The notes under the pieces were generated by a model, which saw only the letters and a list, made by a program, of their open reading frames with translations, did not search any database and was not told where the DNA came from. From positions 3,410,001-3,474,000 of the forward strand of contig NC_015671.1 of NCBI RefSeq assembly GCF_000218545.1: a stretch of 64,000 nucleotides of DNA, given 5' to 3'. The translations under genes and the position numbers were made by a program. Positions 18,127 through 27,863 of the stretch are shown here, piece after piece; the first letter of the stretch is position 1; each line of letters begins with the position of its first letter. The stretch comes from Cellulomonas gilvus ATCC 13127 (GTDB lineage: Bacteria > Actinomycetota > Actinomycetes > Actinomycetales > Cellulomonadaceae).

Positions 18127-18582
18127 TCAGGTCCGGAGCGTGGGCGCGGGGCGCGCGTCGGGCGGCGCGGCCTGGGTCGGGATGTGGCCCACCAGCAGGT
18201 CGGCGAGCGTCACCGAGTCGAGGACGCCGTGCAGCGACTCGTCGAGCGCACCCCACAGGGACGGCAGGTGCTGTGCGACGCCCCGGTACGCGATCGCCTC
18301 GGGCGGCGTGGCCCGCACGGTCACGAACGGCCCCTCGAGCGCGCCGACCACGGGCCCGACGAGGATCTCGCCCGCCGGCCGGGCCAGCTGGAACCCGCCT
18401 CCCGCGCCGCGCTTGCTCACCACGTACCCGAGCTTGCGCAGCTCGGTGAGGATCGCCTCGGCGTACTCACGCGGCAGGTCCTGCTCGGCGCTGAGGGCCT
18501 CGGCGGTGACCAGCTCGGGGGCGCGCTGCGCGAGCAGCAGGAGAGCGCGGACGGCGTAGTCCACCTTCGCGGAGATGTGCAC
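18127..18582 (-). CDS. Rrf2 family regulator, cotranscribed with sulfate transporter
   Basis: 151-aa Rrf2 protein beginning HISAKVDYAVRALLLLA, with the wing segment SKRGAGGGFQLARPAGEILVG near residues 57-77. No cysteine is present, so it is not an Fe-S sensor. Its start lies 9 bases after cysA, which places it in the sbp-cysT-cysW-cysA operon; a regulator of sulfate uptake is the natural reading. Its C-terminal 15 residues are Pro-rich and absent from its paralogue at 17614. Confidence 0.85.
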   Translation of the reverse strand: MHISAKVDYAVRALLLLAQRAPELVTAEALSAEQDLPREYAEAILTELRKLGYVVSKRGAGGGFQLARPAGEILVGPVVGALEGPFVTVRATPPEAIAYRGVAQHLPSLWGALDESLHGVLDSVTLADLLVGHIPTQAAPPDARPAPTLRT

Positions 18583-18591
18583 GCGCGCGCC

Positions 18592-19611
18592 TCAGGCCGA
18601 CCGGCCGGCGGTCACGGCCCCGGCCGCGGCGAGCGGGGTGGGCACCAGGGCGCGCAGCCACACGGTGGCACCCGTGCGCAGCCCGAGCTCCTCGACCTGG
18701 GCCCGCGTGAGCTGGACCCACGGCGTCGAGCCGTCGGCGGCGCGCGTCTCCACGCGCACCTCGTAGCCCACCCGCAGCAGCCGGGTGACCTCGGCCTGCA
18801 CGGCGCCCGCGCGCTCGTCGGTCAGGACCTCGATGTCGTGCGGGCGCACGAGCGTCCCCGCCAGCCGCGTGACCGGGCCCAGGAAGGACATGACGAACTC
18901 GTTGGCGGGGTGGTCGTACAGCGCGCTGGGCGAGCCCATCTGCTCGATGCGGCCGTCGTTGATCACGACGATCTCGTCGGCGACCTCGAGCGCCTCCTCC
19001 TGGTCGTGCGTGACGAACAGCGTGGTCACGTGCACCTCGTCGTGCAGGCGGCGCAACCAGTCCCGCAGCTCCTTGCGGACCTTGGCGTCGAGCGCGCCGA
19101 ACGGCTCGTCGAGCAGCAGCACCTCGGGCTGGACCGCGAGCGCACGCGCCAGGGCCATGCGCTGGCGCTGCCCGCCGGACAGCTGGGACGGCAGGCGGTC
19201 CGCGAACTGCTCGAGGTGCACCAGCTCGAGCAGCTCACGCACGCGGTCGCGGATCTCGGCCTTCGGCCGCTTGCGGATCTCGAGGCCGAACGCGACGTTG
19301 CGCGCCGTGGTCAGGTGCTTGAACGCCGCGTAGTGCTGGAACACGAAGCCGACCGAGCGCCGCTGCGGGGGCAGGTACGTGGCGTCGCGGCCCGCGATCC
19401 GCACCGTGCCGCGGTCCGGGTAGTCCAGCCCGGCGATGATCCGCAGCAGCGTGGACTTCCCGCCGCCGGACGGCCCGAGCAGCGCGGTCAGCCCCCCGGG
19501 CTTCACGTCGAGGTCGATGTCCTGCAGCGCGACGAAGTCGCCGAACGCCCGGTGCACGCCCCGCACGACGATGCCGGACGCGTCCGCCCCATGGGCAGCC
19601 GTGTGGCTCAT
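18592..19611 (-). CDS. cysA: sulfate/thiosulfate ABC transporter ATP-binding protein
   Basis: 339-aa ABC ATPase. Walker [10 protein letters not shown] is at 46-54, the signature [16 protein letters not shown] near 135-150, Walker [13 protein letters not shown], and H-loop [11 protein letters not shown]-terminal regulatory/TOBE region includes [12 protein letters not shown], typical of CysA. It energises sulfate import with CysT/CysW and the lipoprotein below. The ATG overlaps the cysW stop (ATGA). Confidence 0.93.
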   Translation of the reverse strand: MSHTAAHGADASGIVVRGVHRAFGDFVALQDIDLDVKPGGLTALLGPSGGGKSTLLRIIAGLDYPDRGTVRIAGRDATYLPPQRRSVGFVFQHYAAFKHLTTARNVAFGLEIRKRPKAEIRDRVRELLELVHLEQFADRLPSQLSGGQRQRMALARALAVQPEVLLLDEPFGALDAKVRKELRDWLRRLHDEVHVTTLFVTHDQEEALEVADEIVVINDGRIEQMGSPSALYDHPANEFVMSFLGPVTRLAGTLVRPHDIEVLTDERAGAVQAEVTRLLRVGYEVRVETRAADGSTPWVQLTRAQVEELGLRTGATVWLRALVPTPLAAAGAVTAGRSA

Positions 19612-20516
19612 GACCTGTCCTCCTTCGGCCGCAGCGCGGCGATGACGACGATCAGCGCGACGGCGATCGCCATGAGCACGAACGCGGCGGCGAACGCCTG
19701 CCGCTGCGCGTCCGCACCGAACTCCTGGTACGAGTCGTTGACGTAGAGGGTGAGCGTCTGGGACTCCCCGGCGACCGAGCCGGAGACCACACGCACGGCG
19801 CCGAACTCGCCGAGCGACCGCGCGAGGCTGAGCGCGACGCCGTACGCCAGCGCCCACTTGATGGTCGGGAGCGTGATGCGCCAGAACCGCTGCCACGCGT
19901 TGGCGCCGAGCGACTGCGCGGCCTGCTCCTGCTCGATGCCGGCCTCCTCGAGCGTCGGCACCACCTCGCGCAGCACCAGCGGCAACGAGACCAGCACGGT
20001 GGCCAGCACCATGCCCGGGACCGCGAAGATCACGCGGAACCCGGCGCTCTCCAGCTGCTCGCCGAACCACCCGTAGGTCCCGAAGACCAGGATCAGCGCG
20101 ACGCCGACGACGATCGGCGAGATCGAGACCGGCAGGTCGATCACGGCCGACAGGAACCGGCGCCCCCAGAACCGGTACCGCACCAGCAGGTAGCCCATAC
20201 CGACGCCGAACACGGTGTTGAGCACCACCGCGATGCCGGCGACCAGCGCGGTCAGCCGCAGCGCCGCCAGGAAGTCCTCGGACCGCAGCACGTCCCACAC
20301 CGGGCCGAGGCCGTCGGCGAACGTGTGCTGCACCACCGAGACGACGGGCAGCGCCACGAGCGCGAGCACGTAGCCGATGGCGATCAGGCGCAGCACCCAC
20401 GCGGTGCGGGTGGTGCGCCGGCGCAGGCGGCGGACGTGCGGCGACGGCGGGAGCGCCCCACCCGGACGCGTCCCGGCACGCGCAGGCTGGTCCGCGACCA
20501 GCGTCACGTCAGCCAC
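19608..20516 (-). CDS. cysW: sulfate ABC transporter permease CysW
   Basis: 302-aa permease with about six membrane helices after a 40-residue cytoplasmic N-terminus. The EAA coupling loop reads [34 protein letters not shown] after it is typical of CysW/CysT. It pairs with CysT to form the membrane channel. The GTG start at 20516 overlaps cysT by 8 bases. Confidence 0.92.
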   Translation of the reverse strand: MADVTLVADQPARAGTRPGGALPPSPHVRRLRRRTTRTAWVLRLIAIGYVLALVALPVVSVVQHTFADGLGPVWDVLRSEDFLAALRLTALVAGIAVVLNTVFGVGMGYLLVRYRFWGRRFLSAVIDLPVSISPIVVGVALILVFGTYGWFGEQLESAGFRVIFAVPGMVLATVLVSLPLVLREVVPTLEEAGIEQEQAAQSLGANAWQRFWRITLPTIKWALAYGVALSLARSLGEFGAVRVVSGSVAGESQTLTLYVNDSYQEFGADAQRQAFAAAFVLMAIAVALIVVIAALRPKEDRS

Positions 20517-21357
20517 GGCGCGCCGTCCGGCGCTGGAGCACGTCGAGCAGCACCAGCACGACCACCGCGACGCCCAGCAGCAGCGTCGCGACGGCCGCGG
20601 CCTGCTCGACCTCCTGCGACTCGATCATCTTGAGGATGTACGACGAGGACACCTGCGTCTTCCCGATCAGGTTGGCGGAGATGAGGATCACGGAGCCGAA
20701 CTCGCCGAGCGCACGCGCGAAGCTCAGCGCGGCGCCGGACACCACGGCGGGCGTGACGGTCGGCAGGATGACGCGGCGGAAGATGGTGGGGCCGGACGCC
20801 CCGAGCGAGGCGGCGGCCTGCTCGACCTCGCGGTCGGCGTCGATGAGCACGGGCTGCACCGAACGCACCACGAACGGGAGCGTGACGAACAGCAGCGCGA
20901 GCACCACGCCCGCCTGGGTCCCGACCAGGTTGATCCCGAACGGCCCGCTGGGCCCGTAGAGCGTGATGAGCACCAGGCCCGCGACGATGGTCGGCAGTGC
21001 GAACGGGATGTCGATGACGACCTCGAGCACGCGCTTGCCCGGGAACGAGTCCCGCACCAGGACCCACGCGATGAGCGTGCCGACCACGGCGTTGACCACC
21101 GTGACGAACGCCGCGGCGCCCACCGTGAACCGGATGGCGGCCAGCGCCTCGTCGTCGGTGACCGCGGCCCAGAAGCCCGCGATCCCGTCGTCGAACGCGG
21201 TCGAGACGATCGCCGCGATCGGCAGCAGCACCAGCAGGCTCAGCCACAGCACGCCCACGCCCAGGCCGAGGCCCGCGCCACCGGTCAGCTCGCCGGGGCG
21301 ACGCCCCCGCCCGGAGGCGGGGGGCGTCGCCCGGTCGACGTGGGTGAGCAGGGACAT
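20509..21357 (-). CDS. cysT: sulfate ABC transporter permease CysT (CysU)
   Basis: 282-aa permease with six predicted helices. DREVEQAAASLGASGPTIFR is the EAA loop, followed by ALSFARALGEFGSVILISANLIGKTQVSS, the hallmark of CysT/CysU. The start overlaps the sbp stop by one base (TGATG), consistent with coupled translation. Confidence 0.92.
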   Translation of the reverse strand: MSLLTHVDRATPPASGRGRRPGELTGGAGLGLGVGVLWLSLLVLLPIAAIVSTAFDDGIAGFWAAVTDDEALAAIRFTVGAAAFVTVVNAVVGTLIAWVLVRDSFPGKRVLEVVIDIPFALPTIVAGLVLITLYGPSGPFGINLVGTQAGVVLALLFVTLPFVVRSVQPVLIDADREVEQAAASLGASGPTIFRRVILPTVTPAVVSGAALSFARALGEFGSVILISANLIGKTQVSSSYILKMIESQEVEQAAAVATLLLGVAVVVLVLLDVLQRRTARRG

Positions 21358-22412
21358 CAGCCGCGCAGCTTCGTGACGAGGCCGTTCTCCTTGTCGAACA
21401 GCTCGTCGTTGACCGCGCTCCAGCCGCCCAGGTCCTCGACCGTGATGATGTCGACGTCCGGGAACGGGTTGGCCGGGTCGTTGGCGCCCTCGACGTCGCC
21501 CGTGGGCGCCACGCCGCTCACCGAGCGGAAGCCGTGCGCCACCAGGATCTGCTGACCCTCGTCGCTGCGCACGTACTCCAGGAAGTCCTTGGCCGCCTGC
21601 GACGCGGTCGTCGTGACGGCCGCGGGGTTCTCGATGAGGAACGTCGTCTCGGGGACGACGTAGTCGAGCTCGACGCCCGCCGCGCGCGCCGCGATCGCCT
21701 CGTTCTCGTAGGAGATCAGCACGTCACCCGTGCCCTTGACGAACGCGTCCGTCGCGGTGCGGCCCGAGTCGTTCCAGCTCACGACGTTCTCGACGAACTT
21801 GCCCAGGTAGGCCTCGGCCGCCGCGGTGTCGTCGTTCTCCCCCAGCGCCTGCGAGTACGCGCCGAGCAGGTTCCACTTGGCCGAGCCGGACGTGCCCGGG
21901 TCCGCGGTCACGATGCCCACGCCCGGCTTCACGATGTCGTCCCAGCCCTGGATGCCCTTCGGGTTGCCCTTGCGGACCGCGAGGACCACCACCGAGTCGG
22001 AGACGATGCCGTGGTGCTCGTCGTCCGCCCAGGTCGGGTCGACCAGGCCCGCCTCGACGATGTTGGTCACGTCGGGCGTCAACGACAGCGCGACGAGGTC
22101 GGCGTCCTGTCCGGCGATCACGGCGCGGCTCTGGGCGCCCGAGGCCCCGAACGAGCCCTTGACGGACGTGCCCTTGCCCGCGTCGGTCGCGGCGAACCCG
22201 GTCGCGAGGTCGTCGTAGGCGGCCTGGATCACGGCGAACCCGACGAGGTCGATCGCCTTGTCACCGCCGCCGGCGCCGGCGGTCCCGTCGGCGGTCGTCT
22301 CGGGCTCGTCGGACGAGCCGCACCCGGCCACGGCCAGGAGCGACGCGGCGACGAGCACCGCGGCGAGGCGTGACGACGTGCGGGCGCGCGGCCCGCGGAG
22401 GGTGGACATCAT
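21357..22412 (-). CDS. sbp: sulfate-binding lipoprotein of the ABC importer
   Basis: 351-aa periplasmic-type solute-binding protein anchored as a lipoprotein. The signal peptide ends in LLAVAGC with the lipidated Cys at residue 31. Family segments are SFGASGAQSRAV, VAGQDADLVALSL-like (IAGQDADLVALSL), VRKGNPKGIQGWDDI, TADPGTSGSAKWNLLGAY and LISYENEAI. It delivers sulfate or thiosulfate to CysTWA. First gene of the operon; ATG codons at 22412 and 22409 are both possible starts. Confidence 0.93.
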   Translation of the reverse strand: MMSTLRGPRARTSSRLAAVLVAASLLAVAGCGSSDEPETTADGTAGAGGGDKAIDLVGFAVIQAAYDDLATGFAATDAGKGTSVKGSFGASGAQSRAVIAGQDADLVALSLTPDVTNIVEAGLVDPTWADDEHHGIVSDSVVVLAVRKGNPKGIQGWDDIVKPGVGIVTADPGTSGSAKWNLLGAYSQALGENDDTAAAEAYLGKFVENVVSWNDSGRTATDAFVKGTGDVLISYENEAIAARAAGVELDYVVPETTFLIENPAAVTTTASQAAKDFLEYVRSDEGQQILVAHGFRSVSGVAPTGDVEGANDPANPFPDVDIITVEDLGGWSAVNDELFDKENGLVTKLRG

Positions 22413-22442
22413 GTCGGTGAGCTCCCTGAGAGGACGGCGGGG

Positions 22443-22487
22443 CTCGGGCCAATCCCGAGTTACCCGATCAGAACGATCGGCATACTA
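22443..22487 (-). promoter_or_regulatory. sbp promoter -10 and two operator-like inverted repeats
   Basis: On the minus strand TAGTAT (22487-22482) is a good -10 box. Immediately downstream lie two perfect 6-5-6 inverted repeats: CCGATC-AGAAC-GATCGG (22464-22480) and CTCGGG-CCAAT-CCCGAG (22443-22459), as written on the plus strand. Their centres are 21 bp apart, two helical turns. Bound protein here would block transcription initiation or early elongation of the sulfate operon. Confidence 0.55.
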
Positions 22488-22586
22488 GGGGAAACCGACC
22501 CGCCCGTGTCCAGCCCTGCCCACGAAATCCACCCGACGACGCCGAACCGTGGCAATCCGTCCTGCTGATCCGGCAAGATGCCCCGG

Positions 22587-24671
22587 GTGACCACCGCGCC
22601 GGCCCTGACGACCGTCGCCCCGCCGTCGAGACCGGCGGCACCCGCCCGCCGTGGTGACATCCAGGGGATGCGGGCGCTCGCCATCATCGCCGTGGTGCTC
22701 TACCACGCCGGGGTCCCCGGGCTGACGGGTGGGTTCGTCGGCGTCGACCTGTTCTTCGTCGTCTCCGGGTTCCTCATCACCGGCCTGCTGCTGCGTGAGG
22801 TCGCCGGTCGCGGCCAGGTTGACCTGTCGCGGTTCTGGGCCCGCCGGGTGCGCCGTCTGCTGCCCGCGTCCACGCTCGCCCTGCTGGCCACCGGCATCGG
22901 GATCGTGACGCTCCTCCCGCTGCTCGAGCGCAGCGCTGCGCTGGTGGACCTGCAGTGGGCGACGCTGTTCTCGGCGAACTGGCGGTTCGCGCTGCAGGAG
23001 ACCGACTACCTCGCCGGCGGACGCGCCACGAGCCCCGTCCTGCACTTCTGGTCGCTGGGCGTCGAGGAGCAGTTCTACGTCGTCTGGCCCTTGCTGATCG
23101 CCCTCGTCGTGGTCGCGGTCCGTGCCCTGCACCGTCGCACCGGGGCCACCCCGTCCGGCGTGCCGACGCGCACCCTGACCGTCGTCATCGCGGCCGTGGC
23201 GGTCGCGTCGTTCGTCGAGTGCGTGCGCCTGACCACCACCAACCAGCCGTTCGCGTTCTTCGGCACCCCTGCGCGAGCGTGGCAGCTCGCCGCGGGCGCG
23301 CTGCTCGCGCTAGGTGCGCGGCAGGTGGGCAAGCTGCCCGCGGCGGTACGTCAGGCACTGGCCGTGGCAGGGCTCATCGGCCTGGGAGTCGCGGTGGCGG
23401 CGCTCTCCGAGGGCGGACGCGGCGGCCTCGCCTACCCCGGCTGGGCCTCGCTGCTGCCGACCCTCTCGGCGGTCGCGCTGCTGGCCGCGGGGACCGGGGG
23501 CGACACGCTCGTCGGCCGAGCCCTGTCGGTCCAACCGCTGCAGTGGATCGGCGACGTCTCGTACTCCTGGTACCTCTGGCACTGGCCGTTCCTGGTGATC
23601 GGCGGAGCCGCGCTCGGCGGCGCGGGCCCGCGGGGCCGGATCGCGCTCGCGCTCGCGTCGCTCGTCGTCGCCGCTGTCGCCTACCGGTTCGTCGAGAATC
23701 CTCTGCGCAGCGCACCCCGGCTGGCTCGCTCGAACCGTCTGTCGATGGCGTTCGGTGCCGTCATGGTCCTCGTCACCCTCGGGGCCACCCAGCTGCTGGC
23801 GGCCCGCACGCAGGACACGGTCGAGAAGGGCATCCCGATCACCGTGCCCGGCCCCGACGGCGAGCTGGTGGAGCGCGTGCTGCGGCCCGACCCCGCCGTC
23901 GCCGCCCAGGACTACCGGGCGATGACACCTCTCGGATGCGCGCTCTCGTACGAGGACACGGTCCCCAACGAGTGCCTGTTCGGCGACCCGGAGGGCGGCC
24001 GCTCCGCCGTCCTCCTGGGCGACTCGCACTCCTCGGTGATGCTCCCCGGCCTCGACCTGGCGGGGCAGGCCCAGGGCTGGCGCGTCAACCTCTGGGGGAA
24101 GAACGCGTGCCCGATCGCGGACGTGACCAAGTGGGACGACCAGCGCAAGGCGGTCTTCACGGAGTGCGACGAGTACCGCACCGCGGTGCTGGAGCGCACG
24201 ATCGCGGCTCAGCCGGACGTCGTCTTCCTTGTCTCGGCGTACAACTCGACCACCACGCTCATCGACCGCACCGGCGGTGCGGAGATCACCGGTGCGGCGA
24301 TGCACGCCGAGATGACCGCGGGGCTGCGCTCGGTCGCGCAGCGGCTGACGGCCGCGGGGATCCACGTCGTCCTGATCGACGAACCGCCCCAGGCACCCTT
24401 CGACCCGCCGGACTGCCTCGTGGAGCAGGGCTCCGCGGAGGCCTGCGCCTTCCCTGCACCCGAGGGCTGGCGGATGTCCCCCGAGTCCGACGCGGCTGAC
24501 GGGCTCGCCGACGTCGAGGTGCTCGACCTCTCGACCGCCACGTGCCCCGGCGAGACGTGCCACGTGGTCGCGGAGGACATGGTCGTGTACCGCGACCAGT
24601 CGCACCTGACCAAGACGTACGTCGAGTCGCTGACCCCTTCCTTCGAGGCGCTGCTCGCGCGTCTGGGCTGA
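22587..24671 (+). CDS. OatA-type acyltransferase (AT3 membrane domain plus SGNH domain)
   Basis: 694-aa membrane O-acyltransferase. The N-terminal acyltransferase-3 domain (about residues 25-390) has ten or more helices and the family motifs IQGMRALAIIAVVLYHAG, GGFVGVDLFFVVSGFLIT, RRVRRLLPA and HFWSLGVEEQFY. The extracellular C-terminal SGNH domain has nucleophile Ser480 in GDSHS and the Asp670/His673 dyad in RDQSH. It should transfer acetyl groups to peptidoglycan or another surface glycan. The ATG at 22578 lies inside CAAGAT, which sits 7 bases before the GTG at 22587 and looks like a leaderless -10; hence I choose the GTG. Confidence 0.9.
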   Translation: MTTAPALTTVAPPSRPAAPARRGDIQGMRALAIIAVVLYHAGVPGLTGGFVGVDLFFVVSGFLITGLLLREVAGRGQVDLSRFWARRVRRLLPASTLALLATGIGIVTLLPLLERSAALVDLQWATLFSANWRFALQETDYLAGGRATSPVLHFWSLGVEEQFYVVWPLLIALVVVAVRALHRRTGATPSGVPTRTLTVVIAAVAVASFVECVRLTTTNQPFAFFGTPARAWQLAAGALLALGARQVGKLPAAVRQALAVAGLIGLGVAVAALSEGGRGGLAYPGWASLLPTLSAVALLAAGTGGDTLVGRALSVQPLQWIGDVSYSWYLWHWPFLVIGGAALGGAGPRGRIALALASLVVAAVAYRFVENPLRSAPRLARSNRLSMAFGAVMVLVTLGATQLLAARTQDTVEKGIPITVPGPDGELVERVLRPDPAVAAQDYRAMTPLGCALSYEDTVPNECLFGDPEGGRSAVLLGDSHSSVMLPGLDLAGQAQGWRVNLWGKNACPIADVTKWDDQRKAVFTECDEYRTAVLERTIAAQPDVVFLVSAYNSTTTLIDRTGGAEITGAAMHAEMTAGLRSVAQRLTAAGIHVVLIDEPPQAPFDPPDCLVEQGSAEACAFPAPEGWRMSPESDAADGLADVEVLDLSTATCPGETCHVVAEDMVVYRDQSHLTKTYVESLTPSFEALLARLG

Positions 24672-24677
24672 GCCCAG
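24663..24677 (+). terminator. hairpin overlapping the acyltransferase stop
   Basis: CTGGGC and GCCCAG form a 6-bp stem around TGA, the loop being part of the stop codon (24669-24671). Weak but well placed between this gene and the copper operon. Confidence 0.35.
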
Positions 24678-24700
24678 CGCGGCGCCAGGCGGGGTCGGGA

Positions 24701-24717
24701 ATACCCACCGGGGGTAT
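24701..24717 (+). promoter_or_regulatory. CsoR operator
   Basis: ATACCC-ACCGG-GGGTAT is a perfect 6-5-6 palindrome matching the GC-tract TACCC/GGGTA operators known for CsoR copper repressors. It lies 35 bases upstream of the csoR start, so CsoR should autoregulate the csoR-copZ-copA operon and release DNA on Cu(I) binding. Confidence 0.85.
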
Positions 24718-24751
24718 GTTGCTGAGGTCGGCGACACCACCGGGAGGACCC

Positions 24752-25033
24752 GTGCACGGCTACACGAGCGACAAGGACGACTACCTCAAGCGCCTGCGCC
24801 GCATCGAGGGGCAGGTGCGGGGCATCGCCCGCATGGTCGACGAGGACACCTACTGCATCGACGTCCTCACCCAGATCGCGGCGGTCACGAAGGCGCTGCA
24901 GGCCGTGAGCATCGGCCTGGTCGAGGACCACCTGGGCCACTGCGTCGTCGACGCGGCCCGCCGCTCGCCCGAGGAGGGCGACGCCAAGGTCCGCGAGGCA
25001 GCCGACGCGATCGCCCGCCTGGTCCGCAGCTGA
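24752..25033 (+). CDS. csoR: copper-sensing transcriptional repressor CsoR
   Basis: 93-aa all-helical DUF156 repressor. The Cu(I) ligands are all present and correctly spaced: Cys35 (DTYCIDVL), His60 and Cys64 (EDHLGHC). The N-terminal [17 protein letters not shown] is the family signature. The GTG start has GGGAGG 5 bases upstream. First gene of the copper operon; 26 bases separate it from copZ. Confidence 0.92.
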   Translation: MHGYTSDKDDYLKRLRRIEGQVRGIARMVDEDTYCIDVLTQIAAVTKALQAVSIGLVEDHLGHCVVDAARRSPEEGDAKVREAADAIARLVRS

Positions 25034-25059
25034 TCCACCCACCCACCGAGGAGACACCC

Positions 25060-25293
25060 ATGAGCCAGACCACAACCTTCGGCGTCGACGGCATGACGTG
25101 CGGCAACTGCGTCAAGCACGTCACCAGCGAGCTCGAGGCGCTGCCGGGCGTCACCGACGTGCAGGTCGACCTCGTCGTCGGCGGCTCGTCACGCGTGACC
25201 GTCACGTCGCAGGACCCGCTGTCCGACGAGGCCGTCGCCGGCGCCGTCGACGAGGCGGGCTACGCGGTCACGCCGCGCCGCTCGCTCCTGTAA
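25060..25293 (+). CDS. copZ: copper chaperone CopZ (heavy-metal-associated domain)
   Basis: 77-aa single HMA domain with the Cu(I) site MTCGNC at residues 12-17 and the usual beta-alpha-beta-beta-alpha-beta pattern. It carries Cu(I) in the cytoplasm to CopA, encoded next. GAGGAG precedes the ATG. Slightly longer than the usual 68-70 aa. Confidence 0.9.
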   Translation: MSQTTTFGVDGMTCGNCVKHVTSELEALPGVTDVQVDLVVGGSSRVTVTSQDPLSDEAVAGAVDEAGYAVTPRRSLL

Positions 25294-25349
25294 CCGCTCC
25301 TCCCACCCGCTCCCCCACCCGCGCCGCACCGGCCAAGGAGGCCCGCAGC

Positions 25350-27803
25350 ATGAGCACCGACCAGCGCACCCCGCTCGTCGTCGACCTCGCGGTCGAGGGC
25401 ATGACGTGCGCGTCATGCGTCGCCCGCGTGGAGAAGCGCCTGCAGCGCCTGCCCGGGGTGACAGCCACCGTCAACCTGCCGCTCGAGTCCGCGCACGTCG
25501 AGTCGACCGACCCGTCGGTGACGCCCGCGGACCTCGTCGCCGCGATCGAGGCCGCGGGCTACTCGGCCCGCCTCCCACAGGTCGCACCCGCGGCCGCGCA
25601 CGACGAGCACGCGACGGCGCACCACGACGGGCACCCGGCGGCCGACGACGTCGAGCACGCGCTGAGCGGGCACTCGATGGCCGAGGGGCACCACATGGAC
25701 CCCGACGAGGACACGTCGGCGCCCGTCGACGCGCGCGGGTCGGACCTGCGCCGCCGCCTGCGGGTCGCCGCGGTCCTCACCGTTCCGGTGGTGGTCCTCT
25801 CGATGGTCCCGGCGACGCAGTTCCGCGGCTGGCAGTGGCTGGTCACGGCGCTCGCGCTGCCGGTCGCGACGTGGGCGGCGTGGCCGTTCCACCGCGCGGC
25901 CGTGCGGGCCGCCCGGCACGGCGCGTCCACCATGGACACGCTCGTGAGCATCGGGATCGTCGCCGCGACCGGGTGGTCGCTGTGGGCCCTGCTGCTGGGC
26001 GGTGCGGGCGAGCCGGGCATGACGATGACCCCCACCCTGTGGCCGCGTGACGCGCACATGGGCGCGATGCCGGAGCTCTACTTCGAGGTCGCCGCCGTCG
26101 TGACCACGTTCCTGCTGGCCGGGCGCTACGCCGAGCACCGCTCGCGCCGACGCGCGGGCGACGCGCTGCGCGCCCTGCTCGACCTCGGCGCCAAGGACGT
26201 CGCGCTGCTGGTCACGGGCCCGGGCGGGGTGCGGACCGAGGAGCGCGTCCCGGTGGACCGGCTGCGCGTCGACGACGAGTTCGTGGTGCGCCCCGGGGAG
26301 AAGGTCGCGACCGACGGCGTGGTCGTCTCCGGCACGTCGGCGCTCGACACGTCGCTGCTCACGGGTGAGCCCGTGCCGGTCGAGGTGGGTCCGGGCGACG
26401 AGGTCACCGGCGCCACCATCAACGCCTCGGGCTCGCTCGTGGTCCGCGCGACGCGCGTGGGCGCGGACACCCGCCTGGCGCAGATCGGCCGGCTCGTGGC
26501 GCGCGCGCAGACCGGCAAGGCGCCCGTGCAGCGCCTCGCCGACCGGATCTCCGCGGTGTTCGTGCCGGTGGTGCTCGTGCTCGCGGTCGGCACGCTCGCG
26601 GTGTGGCTCGCGACCGGCGCAGGCGCGCAGGCGGCGTTCACCGCCGCGGTCGCGGTGCTGATCATCGCGTGCCCGTGCGCGCTCGGGCTGGCCACGCCCA
26701 CCGCGCTGCTGGTCGGCACGGGCCGCGGCGCGCAGCTCGGCATCCTCATCAAGGGACCGGAGATCCTCGAGCGCACGCGCGTGGTGGACACCGTGGTGCT
26801 CGACAAGACGGGCACCGTCACGCAGGGCCGCATGGCCCTGACCGACGTGCTGCTGCCCGCCGGCACACCGGACAGCGCGGCCGCCCGCGCCGAGGCGCTG
26901 CGGCTGGCCGCAGCCGTCGAGGCACGCTCCGAGCACCCGATCGCCCAGGCCGTCGTCGCCGCGTGGGCGCAGGAGGCGGGCCCCGGGCCCGAGGAGCCCG
27001 CGGCCGGGCAGGACGGCGTGCAGATCGGCTGGGACGAGGTCTACGACTTCGCGGCGACCCCCGGCCGCGGCGTGCTCGGCGTGGTGCGCACCGCGCACGC
27101 GGGAGTCGGGATGGGCCACCGCGTGCTCGTCGGACGCCCGTCGTGGCTCGCGGAGCACGGCGTCCAGACCGTCGCGCTGCACACCGCGTTCACCGAGGCC
27201 GAGCAGGCGGGTGCCACGGCCGTCATGGTCGCGTGGGGCGGCACCGCACGCGCGGTGCTCGTGGTCCGTGACCCCCTGAAGCCGACGTCGCGCGCGGCCG
27301 TCGACGAGCTGCGCGCCCTGGGCCTGCGCCCGCTGCTCCTCACGGGCGACAACGAGGGCGCCGCACGGGCGGTCGCCCGCGAGGTCGGCATCGAGGAGGT
27401 CGTCGCGCAGGTCCTGCCCGAGGACAAGCTCGCGTGGGTGGAGCGGCTGCAGCGCGACGGCCGGCGCGTGGCGATGGTCGGCGACGGCGTCAACGACGCG
27501 GCCGCGCTCGCAGCGGCCGACCTGGGCCTGGCCATGGGCACGGGCACCGACGTCGCGATCGAGGCGGCCGACATCACGCTGGTGCGCGGAGACCTGCGTG
27601 CCGCCGCACAGGCCATCGCGCTGTCCCGCCGGACGCTGCGGATCATCCGGCAGAACCTGTTCTGGGCGTTCGCGTACAACGTGGCGGCCATCCCGCTCGC
27701 GGCGCTCGGACTGCTCAACCCGATGATCGCCGGCGCGGCCATGGCGCTGTCGTCCGTGCTCGTCGTGAGCAACTCGTTGCGCCTGCGCCGGTTCGCCCGC
27801 TGA
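25350..27803 (+). CDS. copA: Cu(I)-exporting P1B-type ATPase CopA
   Basis: 817-aa P1B-1 ATPase. One N-terminal HMA domain has MTCASC at 18-23. A linker at about residues 75-118 is strikingly His/Asp/Glu-rich (about a dozen His). Eight membrane helices follow, with the CPC ion site at 441-443, phosphorylation motif D485-[12 protein letters not shown] nucleotide-site motif, and the last helix ending [15 protein letters not shown], typical of Cu(I) pumps. AAGGAGG precedes the ATG at 25350. It exports cytoplasmic copper. The His-rich linker resembles CopB-type pumps, but CPC rather than CPH argues for CopA. Confidence 0.94.
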   Translation: MSTDQRTPLVVDLAVEGMTCASCVARVEKRLQRLPGVTATVNLPLESAHVESTDPSVTPADLVAAIEAAGYSARLPQVAPAAAHDEHATAHHDGHPAADDVEHALSGHSMAEGHHMDPDEDTSAPVDARGSDLRRRLRVAAVLTVPVVVLSMVPATQFRGWQWLVTALALPVATWAAWPFHRAAVRAARHGASTMDTLVSIGIVAATGWSLWALLLGGAGEPGMTMTPTLWPRDAHMGAMPELYFEVAAVVTTFLLAGRYAEHRSRRRAGDALRALLDLGAKDVALLVTGPGGVRTEERVPVDRLRVDDEFVVRPGEKVATDGVVVSGTSALDTSLLTGEPVPVEVGPGDEVTGATINASGSLVVRATRVGADTRLAQIGRLVARAQTGKAPVQRLADRISAVFVPVVLVLAVGTLAVWLATGAGAQAAFTAAVAVLIIACPCALGLATPTALLVGTGRGAQLGILIKGPEILERTRVVDTVVLDKTGTVTQGRMALTDVLLPAGTPDSAAARAEALRLAAAVEARSEHPIAQAVVAAWAQEAGPGPEEPAAGQDGVQIGWDEVYDFAATPGRGVLGVVRTAHAGVGMGHRVLVGRPSWLAEHGVQTVALHTAFTEAEQAGATAVMVAWGGTARAVLVVRDPLKPTSRAAVDELRALGLRPLLLTGDNEGAARAVAREVGIEEVVAQVLPEDKLAWVERLQRDGRRVAMVGDGVNDAAALAAADLGLAMGTGTDVAIEAADITLVRGDLRAAAQAIALSRRTLRIIRQNLFWAFAYNVAAIPLAALGLLNPMIAGAAMALSSVLVVSNSLRLRRFAR

Positions 27804-27809
27804 CCGCGC

Positions 27810-27863
27810 CGACGACGGGCCGCCGCGCCGCCGGGATCACCGGAAGCGGCGGCCCTCGTCGGC
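27810..27863. terminator. hairpin between convergent copA and ABC permease
   Basis: CCGACGACGGGCCGCCGC (27810-27827) pairs with GCGGCGGCCCTCGTCGG (27847-27863) over 17 bp with one bulged base. The right arm reaches into the end of the permease gene. Confidence 0.55.

Noticed and set aside
22578-22586. ATG at 22578 as the acyltransferase start
   Set aside because: It falls inside the CAAGAT hexamer placed like the leaderless -10 boxes of other genes; the GTG at 22587 fits better.
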